Of a DNA stretch of 64,000 nt, positions 12,416 to 24,067 are shown in pieces. Position 1 is the first letter of the stretch; each line of letters starts with the position of its first letter. Source of the DNA: Centrapalus pauciflorus (Eukaryota; Streptophyta; Magnoliopsida; Asterales; Asteraceae); NCBI GenBank assembly GCA_020465985.1, contig JAANYP010002658.1:186001-250000 (forward strand). Direction: 5' to 3'. Position numbers and translations under genes: made by a program. Under the pieces are notes generated by a model. The model had not been told where the DNA came from and made no database searches. It worked only from the letters and a program-made list of their open reading frames with translations.

Positions 12416-12500
12416 TTTTTTTTGAACGACAAACAACCTATTTTGCCTCCGACGAGAATCAAACTCATGATTTCACGCTTAAATGTCACCCCTCATATAA
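12416..12500 (-). mobile_element. SINE-like copy (internally deleted)
   Basis: Read on the minus strand it gives 'atgaggggtgacat', then 'gtttgattctcgtcggag', and ends in 'cgttcaaaaaaaa'. The same succession occurs in the fuller copies at 59560-59745 and 63842-64000. 'GATTC..CTC' resembles a Pol III B box of a tRNA-derived SINE. Confidence 0.5.
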
Positions 12501-12527
12501 ATGTTATATGAATATTTATATTAATAA

Positions 12528-12558
12528 TAAATACGTAATACGTAAGTTAATAAACTAA
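12528..12558 (+). mobile_element. Degenerate Helitron 3' end
   Basis: A short hairpin 'tacgtaatacgta' is followed by 'agttaataaacta', matching the 3' signature of the intact Helitrons at 10821 and 41799, but the terminal CTAG is mutated. The 5' end was not located. Confidence 0.35.
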
Positions 12559-12940
12559 AGTAACATATAAGGAAAATATAAAGTTGAAATGTAGTATATT
12601 CAAATATATATTATGAGGATAGTATCTTAAATGAATATTTAAGGAACTTAAAATTTATAAATAAACATGTTTAATTTAAGAAACTAGAAAACTAGAATAT
12701 AAGCTCCAAAATACATATTTTAAACTTTTAAAATACATCCCGAAATAAACATTGTGTACGTTTAAATTTTATAAAGTTGTAAATTTGTAGTCTGAAATAA
12801 ATTACATAAGAAAAGCAAAAATTGAAGGATTTTCCAATCCCAAGTAACGATTCTCTCCGATTGGCCCCCTCTTTCCCCCATAAGTACCCCCTCAACATTC
12901 TTCATTCTCTTCACGCTTTCCCACTTGTTTTCTCTCAAAA

Positions 12941-14444
12941 ATGGCTCTCTCCCACTTTCTAATCTTAACTGCAATTCTCACTGCCGTCGACGGTCGTATT
13001 CCCGGAGTTTACACCGGAGGCCAGTGGGAGTCTGCTCACGCCACCTTCTACGGCGGTAGTGATGCCTCTGGCACCATGGGTGCGTCTCCATTCGCTTTCT
13101 TTCATTTCTATTTCCTTATTGAATCCGTTTAAATAGTTATGAAACTAATTCACAAACCAAAGGAATCTAGTATTTCCTTATGAAATTGAAACTAAACTGA
13201 AAACCCCTTTGATTTTTCTTTTTTTTTTTTTGAAATTTTTGTTGGGTTGTTTTAACAGGTGGAGCATGTGGGTATGGGAATTTGTACAGTCAAGGTTACG
13301 GCGTGAACACGGCGGCGCTAAGCACGGCGCTGTTTAACAATGGGTTGAGCTGCGGTGCTTGTTTTGAGTTAAAGTGTACGGATGACCCGCAATGGTGCCA
13401 TCCCGGTAACCCTTCCATTTTCATCACCGCCACAAATTTCTGTCCGCCGAACTTTGCTCAACCTAGTGATAATGGTGGGTGGTGCAACCCCCCTCGCCCC
13501 CATTTCGATCTCGCCATGCCCATGTTTCTCAAGATTGCTGAGTATCGCGCCGGCATTGTCCCCGTCAGCTACCGCCGGTCAGTCTTCCGTTTTATTTTAA
13601 CTTCATACGTCTACAGACACTTTGACCTTTCTCCTCCTTTTTATAAGGAAATGACTGTATTAACCCTGTGTAACAACCGAATTAAACCGCTCTAAAAAGC
13701 AACAACGGCGGGGGTGAACTGGGTAAAGAAATTTAATACAACAATTCGGGTCGGGTTCATCCTAATACCTTTCTAAATTTTAATATGTTACTATGGTAGA
13801 TATAAATTTAAAATAAATGATTTAGTTTATTTGCTTAGATGATTTTAATTGGGGGAGTTTAAATGGACTCCCAAAGATCTTAATGACCCCTATTTTCTTT
13901 TTTAAACATAATAATTACACAATGATTCTATGTTTTTTTCAATGATGCATTATTTTTTTAATGATTCATACTATTTTTAAACATTATTATTACATAATTA
14001 TTATATAAAGGGTGTTCAAAAAGTATGACACTTTTGATTATAACCTATATTGACTTAGATTTATAATTATTACTTTATGTACATACGAAATTATAATTTG
14101 AAATCGTGTTTTCTTCTAATGTTATCTTATTCAGGGTGCCATGTCGAAAACAAGGAGGGATACGGTTCACCATAAACGGTTTTCGCTACTTCAACTTGAT
14201 TTTGATAAGCAACGTGGCGGGTGCCGGGGATATCACAATGGCATGGGTCAAAGGTTCAAACACCGAATGGATGAGTCTTAGCCGAAACTGGGGTCAAAAC
14301 TGGCAATCGAACGCTGTGTTAATTGGGCAATCGCTTTCTTTTAGGGTTAGAGGCAGTGATGGCAGAAGTTCAACCTCAAAGAACATAGTACCTTCAAATT
14401 GGCAATTCGGGCAAACCTTTAGTGGGAAAAATTTTCGGGTTTGA
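12941..14444 (+). CDS. EXPA: Alpha-expansin (cell-wall loosening protein)
   Basis: Three exons: 12941-13079, 13259-13577 and 14135-14444, joined at GT-AG introns (phases 1 and 2), give 255 aa. Residues 1-18 look like a secretion signal. The GH45-like domain carries SGTMGGACGYGNLYS, the alpha-type insertion NGGWCNPP and the HFD motif at H128-D130. The C-terminal domain ends with the Trp-rich WGQNWQSN run. Expansins act in the apoplast and loosen cellulose-xyloglucan contacts during acid growth, without hydrolysis. The start has a favourable context (aaaaATGGct). All eight domain cysteines expected of the family appear present, and no defect was seen. The subfamily member cannot be assigned from sequence alone. 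No gene lies within 4 kb on either side. Confidence 0.95.
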
Positions 14445-14685
14445 AATGTGGACCGGGTTAAAACCCGTGTTGGATGGCGGGTGGTGGAAGTTATCTATTT
14501 TTTTACTTTTATTTTTATTGTGGGAAAATGGAAAATATTTTGCTTTATTTGGGGAAAAAAGGGAGAAAATTAGGAGAGTGCTTTTTGTTGACTTTTTGAC
14601 TATTGAGGAGTGCTTTATCCTTGTAAGGTGTGCTGAAGTGGCTATGCCTCATTGTAGGGGCCCGCAGCTTTAATTCTCTCTATAT

Positions 14686-15334
14686 ATAGATATATTATTC
14701 ATTTTAAGACTTTATTATAAACTTCATGAGTTATGTTACTTCTTCCCAAATTAATATATACATGATAATAGAAGATAATACCAAATTGTGTTATACCAGA
14801 AAAAATAAATATAATTTATCATTATAAAAAATAATACAATTTATTATTTTTAAATAATAAATATATTATATTATATTTTAATCTATATATTTAATTTATG
14901 ATAAAATATAAAAGTATTATTATTATATATAAAATAAACTTTTAATTTATATCAATTCATCAAAAAAATATAAATACAATTTATTATCATAAAAAAAGAT
15001 TAATTTATAAATAATAAAAAAATATTCTATACATATAATAAAAGAGAATACAAATTGTCACATGTAGAAAGATAAATACACATTATTATTTTTAAAATAA
15101 AATTAAAGTTAAATAAATTTCATTATTTCTAATATTTATAAACATTAATAAATAATTAATCATATCAAGTATTTGATAACTGTTGACAGTTAAAATAAAT
15201 AACAATACCGTTTATTTTATTTTTAATTGGAATTAATATTTATATGTTTTTATTTTCAGTTCATATACATTTTAGGTAGATGCACATAATATTTAGGTTA
15301 GTAAAATAGTATTATATATAAATTAAAATCTCAA

Positions 15335-15338
<4 letters not shown>
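14686..15338. other. AT-rich region with probable decayed Helitron
   Basis: AT-rich sequence downstream of the expansin gene. 'TCTATACATATAATAAAAGAG' at 15026 and 'ccacgtaatacatag' at about 15420 look like the two ends of a decayed Helitron (15026-15440), interrupted by a (TA)n tract. There are no genes. Confidence 0.4.

Positions 15339-15385
<47 letters not shown>
15339..15385. repeat. (TA)n microsatellite
   Basis: About 23 TA units near the 3' end of the decayed Helitron. The intact Helitron copy at 41423-41799 carries a (TA)n tract at the equivalent place. Confidence 0.9.
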
Positions 15386-15389
<4 letters not shown>

Positions 15390-15734
15390 CTTAAACATAA
15401 TAATTTTTATTAAAAACATCCACGTAATACATAGTCACAAGTATATAATACACTCAAAAGTCAAAACATGAATTGATCCAAAAGGGATCCGAAACTTCAT
15501 GTTGAATGGTTTTTAAGAGTTGGGTTTTATGGCTTAGCTAAAGAATGATGTACATATATTCTACAGTCACTTTGTGGTTCGTAAAATAAAATTATTGCAT
15601 GACCTATATATCTAGTTTCACCTTCAAACAAAGAGTAAACAGCCCAACGACCCTTTATATTAATTATTAAACAAGAACCTCGCCTACTACTACCTACTTG
15701 TGTTATTATGTATTGGGGATTTCTATTTGGTTGG

Positions 15735-15893
15735 TGATGTGTACACAACACATTTTTTGTCATACACAATGACTATTTTATCCTTAACTATATCTCTATC
15801 ATGTTTGTCTTGTACCTCCAAACAGTAAGAATGAATTTGTCATTTTTAATAAAATTGTTGTGTGTGACAAAAATGTAATTGTATACAAATCAC
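15735..15893. mobile_element. Small TIR repeat ('gtacacaaca' family)
   Basis: About 160 bp. The left end 'gatgtgtacacaacacat' and the right end (inverse of 'gtgatttgtatac') are imperfect inverted repeats, and the centre is 'acaaattcat'-type AT-rich sequence. A related copy is at 57631-57790. The nearby open frame at 15527-15769 (-) has no recognisable domain. Confidence 0.45.
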
Positions 15894-15991
15894 ATTCTTT
15901 TGTATTTAGGTTAAGATTTAGTTTTTGAAATATTGATTCAAAACGTGTTTAAATCAACGTTTGAGATTTTAATCTACAAATATAATTCAAT

Positions 15992-16758
15992 GGATAATTA
16001 CAAAAATAGTCACATCTCACATCTTTATTCACTTTTTAGCCATTTTATATACATTTTACCAAAATAGCCACACTTTACGTTACCACATTTACGTGATAGC
16101 CACAATTTACGTGATTTGTACTTTTTTTTCATTTTTTAATGCATTACGTTACAAAAGGTGTTTGGTCACGTAAATTGTTGTACTTTACGTGACCACTTTT
16201 AAAAATTTGCTCCTTCCCCATAAAAATGTAATGATTGTTTAAAAAAACATTTTAAAGTGTGACAAGACATCCCACCAAACATTCATGGGGAAAGAGCAAA
16301 AATGGTCACGTAAAGTACAACAATTTACGTGACCAAACACCTTTTGTAACGTAATGCATTAAAAAATGAAAAAAAAGTACAAATCAGTGGTCACGTAAAG
16401 TACAACAATTTACATGATCAAACACCTTTTGTAACGTAATGCATTAAAAATGAAAAAAAAGTACAAATCACGTAAATTGTGGCTATCACGTAAATGTGGT
16501 AACGTAAAGTGTGACAAGACATCCCACCAAACATTCATGGGGAATGAGCAAAAATGGTCACGTAAGTACAACAATTTACGTGACCAGACACCTTTTGTAA
16601 CGTAATGTATTAAAAAAATGAAAAAAAGTACAAATCACGTAAATTGTGGCTATCACGTAAATGTGGTAACGTAAAGTGTGGCTATTTTGGTAAAATGTAT
16701 ATAAAGTGGCTAAAAAGTGAATAAGCATGTGAAAAATGACTATTTTTGTAATTATCCC
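15992..16758. mobile_element. Mutator-like MITE with 10-bp target duplication
   Basis: A 767-bp element flanked by identical 'ataattcaat' at 15982-15991 and 16759-16768. The termini GGATAATTACAAAAATAG form inverted repeats about 200 bp long. The interior is a duplicated, inverted series of 'tttacgtgac' and 'cacgtaaat' words. The 9-11-bp duplication and long TIRs fit the Mutator superfamily. No transposase is encoded. Transcription would give a long hairpin, a plausible siRNA source. Confidence 0.8.
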
Positions 16759-16769
16759 ATAATTCAATA

Positions 16770-18888
16770 CACCAGAACGATCCCACTCCAAACTAATCTT
16801 GATTCATATTGGATTGTGTTCATTCACTGCAATCGATGCTTACCATCTAGTGCAACATTTCTTAAGAAAATATTACTATTTCTTTTTTAAACAATCCTCT
16901 ATTAAATAAATAAAGATTAATGTGTAAAATATATATATAGTTTTTTTTAATTTTATATAATTATACAACAAACTAAAAAAATAAAATAACTTTAGTCCTA
17001 CAATTTGCAAGCCCAAATTATCATATTAAATATTTTAAATTTTGATAGCTCCATTTTGTCAAACTAATTTTGTCATTAATTTTGATCAATCTTAACCAAC
17101 ACAAATGAGATTTGGTTGATGAGAAAATATCATTTCTATGTTTTGACATGGAAATCTTAAACAACACTTCTACTAAATTCTGGTTAAATCTTACAACTTG
17201 TCAAGGAATAATAAAATAATATTATTCAACAAATAATTAACGGTTTATTATTGTATTCACATATAAAACCAACATATGTTCATACTTTGGTTCCCATACA
17301 TGAGATCGAAGAATCAAAGTATCAAACTAATACAAATATAAAAGTATGGTGTATTTTTCAAGCAATAATTCTCATCATACTTTCGCATTTATATTGATTT
17401 AACCCATCTATTATTTTTCTCATCATACTTTCACATTTTTATTGGTTAACTCATCCATTATTTTTCTCAGATAAAAGAAACAACATAGAGAAATCAACCG
17501 ATATGTTGATTTCTTTTATATAAACCAATTATATTCGCATGTTTATAATTAATCACGTTGTTTAACAAACTAAAACTTCATCAAGCAAAAGGTAGTTCTC
17601 CAAGTCTCTAAAGCACTTACCAATATTGTCGTCGCTATTGTTGTCACCATCACTACTGACCCTCTTTGCTTCTTTATGAACAACAAATACTAATTTTTGT
17701 TGTTATAATACCCTCTAGATTGTAATGCTCTATATTAACTTGGACCAAATCGATAAAAATATATGAAATATCTTTTTTCCCAGTATAGAACCAATTTTTA
17801 ATATTGATGTCAAACTTTATGAATTCATAATATTATAACATATATTTCCAAAAGATAATATATAGCCTCACTTCAACTATACCTCTTAATGGTTTGTTTT
17901 ATTAAGATGTGACTATGTAATCAAAGAGGCCCTAAATGACCCACAACAGATAATGTAGTAAGCAGCAAAGATAATATAAAATAAAGAAAATAATAAAAGA
18001 ATAGGATGTATGTGAAGAAGGTCACATGGAGGATGCAAGAAATAATTATGGAGCAAGTGCCAAGTAGTGAGTGTACCAATAATAATTGATACTGAGCCAT
18101 TCAGAAGTAAGGTAGATGCCAAGAAAGATCCATTCTTCAGGGGATCCTCCATCCAACAAATCTTTTATCTCCCTCATTATTTCAGCACATCAAATACACT
18201 ACAAATCAAAACCCATCAGCATTCTTCAGTTTATCCAAATCCCACCTCAGATCTTGACCCATAACCCATTTAACATATCTTCCATTTTCATGGAGGCTCA
18301 AAATGACTCGAATCAAAAGTGGCTCAATTTAAGATCAGTTTTCGTAGAACAAGAAAACACATTAGCCAAAAAGAAAAAAAATTGCAAGGATTGAGCAGAG
18401 AGATTGATAATGTTGATAACATCTCTAGATTGACAAAATAAAATTAAGTCTGCCAGATCATTACCGATCAATACCTCGATTGGTAACAGGCTATTTACAA
18501 GGAATTTTTAGATGTTAATGTTTTCATGGAACATTTTTACAGAAGAATAAAAGAAAGTTGCAATTTTTTTATAGATAAGGGATATAATCATATAAATAAA
18601 AGTCGATATGATGTACCAATTTTCAAATTGTGGGGTCCTATCTTTATTTCCTCTGGATATGACATCCAGATTCATATGTAAAGTACCAGCATTGCTCAGG
18701 AAAAAGGACCTGCCTTCAAATCATTTAGTCAAACAAAGTGTTTAAATAAGCACTGGCATGCTGCAACTTTCTTGAACACAAAATGCTTAATTTGAATTAA
18801 ATCTATCCAAATTAGCATACAACAATTTAAGTTACTACAACATTTGTTAGTTTCAAGAACTTGCTAACTTGTGTATGATGAACATAAT
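16770..18888. other. Intergenic region, possible gene fragments
   Basis: Mostly AT-rich without a clear gene. 18291-18391 (+) opens MEAQNDSNQKWLNLRSV and continues in another frame after an A-rich run near 18370, so it may be a relic of a coding exon. A second open stretch at about 18495-18680 follows an AG. Neither resembles a family I know, so neither is called as a gene. Confidence 0.35.
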
Positions 18889-21800
18889 TCAATTTGGTCG
18901 TTGACCATCCCTTCTACGTTTAAGTGACTTGCTAGCCTTCATTTGCTGGATTAAGCAATCTATAACCTCCTTAAGATTAGCTTTCCTACCCTCCTTGAAA
19001 TTCCATAGCTCTGAAACCACATATCTCCCACTTGGATTATACTCGTTTAATTCTAAGAGTGCGTTGACTACCGCATTACACACTTCCTCGCCCCATTGAC
19101 TTCTTAACTCCCTCAAATCGTTGTCATCTTCATCTACAGTTTCCTATATTTCCAGGAGATATAAGTCCCAAAACGTAACCATATGTAAATATTAATCAAG
19201 GGAACTGTAAAAAAGTTAATATAAAAGAGTCCCTCCCACTCAAAAGAAAAAAGAAATTGAAATCTATACCTAAAAGCACATTATTATAATAGATGAAATA
19301 TTTGTAATGGAGGAAAATCAAGTTCATAGGTTTCTTCAAAAGTCAAAGTAATGATGTTTTGCCAAACAGATATATGATTTGCCAAGCTAACTAGATTGTA
19401 CAGTTTCTGCTACATGGCAGGATGCCTCACTTGTTTTATACTATGTCCTTTATAAATTGCAACTTTTTGATTTGGCACATTGTTTAAGAAAAAGATTTGA
19501 TGATCTATCAAGACTATTTCTTCATGCACCACCTCTAATTTCTCATACACCACCTCTATGCATTTGACCTATAAATATTTATCTTATGATTGGACAAAAG
19601 TGTGTAAACAAATAAACTATAATGATGAGTTATGAAAAAATGCATATTTTAGGTCAATTATAGGATGTAGATGTGTTGCATGAAGTAACACCCATCTATC
19701 AAATAGAACATACTAGATAATAAAGACACAAAAAGATGAAATCGTGTATACCAAAATTAATACAATATATTTATATGTTAGTTATTATAGTGAGTAAATA
19801 GATGTGCTTGATCAATAAACTCCACAACAAATGTTGCAATTTCATAAGACAATAATGAAGAAAGTGTTGCATTGTTTTATGCACAAGCTGCAATGGGAGA
19901 AAGAAACTTGGGGATGATAATGGACAGATAGGTAAATTTTAATAGGAAACACCTAGACATAATTTCAAAATTTTCGCTTGACATTCCAAAAGATGGAAAT
20001 ACGTCATAACCTTTGTTTGTGGACAGATGGAGCATATAACCATGGCATGGAAGGGGGATGAAAAAAAGGTACCTGCAATTTTCCATCTTTAATAGCTTGC
20101 TTGAAAGGATGCCAATTTGGATTATTAACTTTATCTTGCCACAATGAGCTTAACTCGACTGATCTCAATTCCCAATCTTGAGCTGAGAATTTTTGCAAGC
20201 ACACATCTTGAAAAGGTTTCTGAGCAACCTCTCCCATCCTTTTCAGGCCAATTACAGGAGTTGCATCCAAAATTTGTGGCAAAACCTTCATGAGAGAAAC
20301 TTGGAAGTATTTTATCACATCAAAACTACCAAAGGTGATAAATGGGTTTGCCAAATAAATTTACAGATTCCGGAGGCATGAAGATAAAGAAACCTCACAT
20401 TTATTAGTTCCTTCCGAGCAGCTTGTAGCTCATTGTTACTCATATGCTCTCTAAGTATAAGAGTTTGATTTAGGACGTCCATATCATGCAGTTCTTCCTC
20501 TTTCTCAGTCAGTCTGTCCCTCAAGTCATTGATATGGACACTCATACTATAGTCGCTATCAAAGGGATTTTGAGCTATCTGCATGATATTGAATATGATC
20601 AACAAACCAATAACATGCACTTGTCAATATATCACATTATGCAATAGGAAAAGTCAAGTAACAACTTCATTTCTGAAATACCTTTTCCTTCTCTATGTGA
20701 AACCTTTTGCGTTCAGTGTCAAATTGTGACTCTCTTTTCTCTAGTTCATTAGCTCTTAGCTCAAGTTCCTTTCGTTGATATGCCACTTCCTCCTTCAGCT
20801 TTTCACTTTCTTGAGCAAGCAAATGCATCTTATTCAACTGACACTCTAATTCAGTCTTCAATTTGGCATTTTGCAGTCCAATCACCTGCATCTTTCTCAT
20901 TTCTATACTACTACAGAAATATGTTAGAAACAGAAGTAACCAGATTTCCTGACCAATGTATGCACACATAACAAAAGCTATCACCCACACTCACATTTAT
21001 GATATAACACATAAGTATTTTAAACTTGAAACCTAAAGAAAAGTTAAGATGTCACATAAGCATGATCTTTTTATTTTTTTATTTTGGACCGACAAATCAA
21101 CTCATAGCAAAATGTATGATGATACTCAAACTCACAACCTAATTTTGTAGAGCTTCTTTGGTGGTTGGTACAATGGCACAAAAGCCTCTTGGTAAACAAG
21201 ATTCTTGCTAATTCTACACTTTAGTCTCTACAAACTTGGCATTGGAGAGGATCAATCTCATGAACAGGTACAGTCAAAAGAAAAGAGGAAGGAATTGGTA
21301 AAGGGAATCTAATATTTGGAGCAGATGGGGCTGTGGAAAGGTTTAATTGGAGGAGGAGCTGGAGGTGTGATGAGGCATTGGGAAGGTCGTGTGTGTCTGT
21401 TCAAAACCATTAGAGAAAGTGACAGTACTTCTGGCTGAGATTGAAGCAACATCAATATATAAAGAAAATGAGCTGGAGTTGAAGAAGTGGTGATTGAGAG
21501 TGATAAGAGGGGGTGGACGAGAATAGCGGATTAAGTCCAGCTAAGTGGTCAGTGATTGATAAAGCGAGGATATATGACTATTGATGAACGAAGGGGTAAA
21601 CTTAAAGTAGTAAACATTCCAAGAAGCTATAATAAAGATGCAGATTTGATGGCACAGCAGGACATATCAAGAAGGAACAACTTAATAGTGTGGCCGTAGT
21701 AATGGGTGGAATTATTGATGTAAATGAAACGATCGGTGCAGAATAGGTGGTGTAGGAGTTGGACAAACGAGAGAGAGAGAGAGAGAGGAAATCCGCAGAA

Positions 21801-23552
21801 GGAGCTGTGCTATGCTGGACAAGTTGGTGGGACCGTGGGATTACAGGATGCCGCACATGATGGTGGCTGCTTGACAATGGTGGTATCAGTTCCTTCTTCA
21901 CCCACAGCCCCCACCCCCTCCACCCCTCCCCCCCTCCGCGCGCGAAAAGGAAGAATACCCTGCTTCTATCTATCTAGGGTGGACTCCCCACCTCTGATCA
22001 GGTGTGAAGGTACGTTGATGAGGATAGGAGAAAGACAGGACATGATCACAAGGAGTATGGGGCGGGAAAATATGAGATTAAGAAAGGTAGGTGGTAGCGA
22101 ACATGATGAAGCTGGCTGGTTACAGTGAAAAACCGATTGTAATTGGCGTCAAGATATAGGACTAACTCTAATAGGAGGAGAGGTAAACGAGGAACGAGGA
22201 TGGAAGAAAAGTGGAGAAGGAAACTGATGATGGAAATGGTCTAACTCTAACTCTAACAATGCTTGAAACATGGCTGGCATAAAATGCATGACTACAGTTA
22301 AACTTGCTGCTGGGTATGTACATGGAAGGCAGAAGGACTCGGACGTGCTAATGTTTGGGAAAAGTAGCAAAGCTTGTAGTGATGTTTGTATTTCATCATG
22401 GTGTAAAGTGGACTGAGGTTGGCTTGTGATTATTCTAAATAGCTTAGGGTAGAAGATTGAGTTGGGGATGTAGAGGTGGGGTAATATGATTAAAATTGTG
22501 GTGTCAGCTCATATCAGAGTTATGATTCAATTAAGTTTTAACTGTTCGAATAAAAATGAAAGATGCCTATCAGTTCTAAAATTCAATTGCTTTTTGGAAT
22601 TCCATAAATGCTGTCAATGAGCTGTTTAAGAAGATTGGAGCTTATTAATTTTTAACTCGTAAAAGACAGTCACATATCTTGATTAGGCCTCCTTAATTTG
22701 ATGTGACACAACCTGATAGGCTGACACAAACAGAGCATGAGACAACTATAATCTCATATACTTAAGATAACAATTACCAACAAAGCTATAACAATCAAAG
22801 ACACGCCCTTCAACAATTGTCTGAATCTGAGTTTCAAATACTCAAAATTGTTTCCGTGATAAACCACTTCCAAATCCACATCATTCATATATGTAATTCC
22901 AATTTGTGAACCCCTTTACTCAAAACACACAACAGCTCCCCCTGAATTTTTTTGATTTGAACATGGTTCTCCATTGAATTTTGCAATATACATGTGTTTA
23001 GGAATTATTAACCCAAATGAAAAGCTGGAACAAGAAAGATCTTATTTTTCTTATTTAATTCGATACATCAAGGATTTCAAGGTGTTTAGGGTATATATCC
23101 GTGAACCACAGTTCAATAGATGGACATATAATTGGGGCAAAATCAGTTCAAAATCAAAAAATACCATCAAGTACGTAAATTACCCAAATGCACTGATTTC
23201 GAATTTAGTGAAACTACCTATACATTGAATATTAAGATGTACCTAAAAAACCTGGGTCAAAATTCAGAAATGAGATCGTCTATTTGCAATTAACTCGTTC
23301 AATTTCTCTGTGAAATTATTTAATACCAGTTGGATAATGTAAATTATTAGAAGAGAAGCAGTAAATACCTTCAGAAAATGCATGGTTCATGCGACCTTTC
23401 TCAGCAATCATGGAATTAAGGTGGGAAGAGATCTCTTCAGAATGGCGCTCCATTTCCCATAGTCTTTGATTCTTCATATCCACTTCTTTCGCTAGACTCA
23501 CCGCCAAACCACGCGCCTTTCGGAGCTCCGAAACCATTTTGTTGTCCTCCAT
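18889..23552 (-). CDS. Truncated FDM/IDN2-like protein (coiled coil + XH domain)
   Basis: Five minus-strand exons (23552-23369, 20902-20682, 20578-20399, 20285-20073, 19143-18889) join in frame at GT-AG sites to give 350 aa. Residues 1-195 are heptad-rich coiled coil (the EMRKMQ and LNQTLILRE blocks are family landmarks). About 200-340 is the XH domain, with IGLKRMGEV, WHPFK, NEYNPSGRYVV and ELWNFKEGRKA. In Arabidopsis, IDN2/FDM proteins bind dsRNA through an XS domain and act with Pol V transcripts in RNA-directed DNA methylation; the coiled coil and XH mediate pairing. Here the zf-XS and XS domains are absent from the open frame; a decayed copy lies 0.5-1.2 kb upstream. A block of roughly 70 residues of coiled coil also seems missing. 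The start is the first ATG of the open exon. It could be a functional short protein or a recent pseudogene. Confidence 0.8.
21240..22480. other. GC-richer insertion-like segment in a 2.5-kb intron
   Basis: The first intron of the coiled-coil/XH gene (20903-23368) contains about 1.2 kb with more G and C than its surroundings. It is purine-rich on the plus strand, with a short (GA)n at about 21769-21788 and C-rich runs near 21900-21940. Open frames occur on both strands but none shows a known domain. It may be an inserted element; no ends were identified. Confidence 0.35.
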
Positions 23553-24067
23553 CTTTCCCGATGAGTGTCGCCAGCACTACTACTTCGTCTGTCTTAACTC
23601 AGAACTCAGAAGAGGTGTTTTGCGTTACTATAATGTGTAACGGCTATTTGGGTCCTCTGACTTTAAGTTTTTTTCACTTTGGCCACAATATTTGTCAAAA
23701 GGTTTCAATTATTGCTTTGTAGGATTTTGGTTTATTGATCATTGCACTTATTTCACAATGAAATACGTTAAATATAATTGACTGACGCATGCTTGTTTGG
23801 TTTTTATGAGTAAGTTATGCTTAAGTAACATAAAATTTTGTGGAATAAAGGTTGTGTTTTGCATAAATTTTGATCGTGCGACAATTTAAGTTGGGATTGT
23901 ACATACACGACTCTTTATTGAGCAATTCGATCTCGAGGTTTAAAAATATATAAAATTGACGAGCCAAGTTCAACATTTTAATGGTTGGGTTCAAGTTCTC
24001 ATAGAGATTTTTTATTTATTAAATTAGAGGAACTTTTAAGTTTAACTAGATCTATGGATAGAAAAAT

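Noticed and set aside
14422..14673. Open frame following the expansin stop codon
   Set aside because: It overlaps the expansin stop in another frame and runs into the 3' UTR.
21724..22128. 134-codon open frame in the intron of the coiled-coil/XH gene
   Set aside because: No known domain, low-complexity GA and proline stretches, and competing open frames on the other strand.
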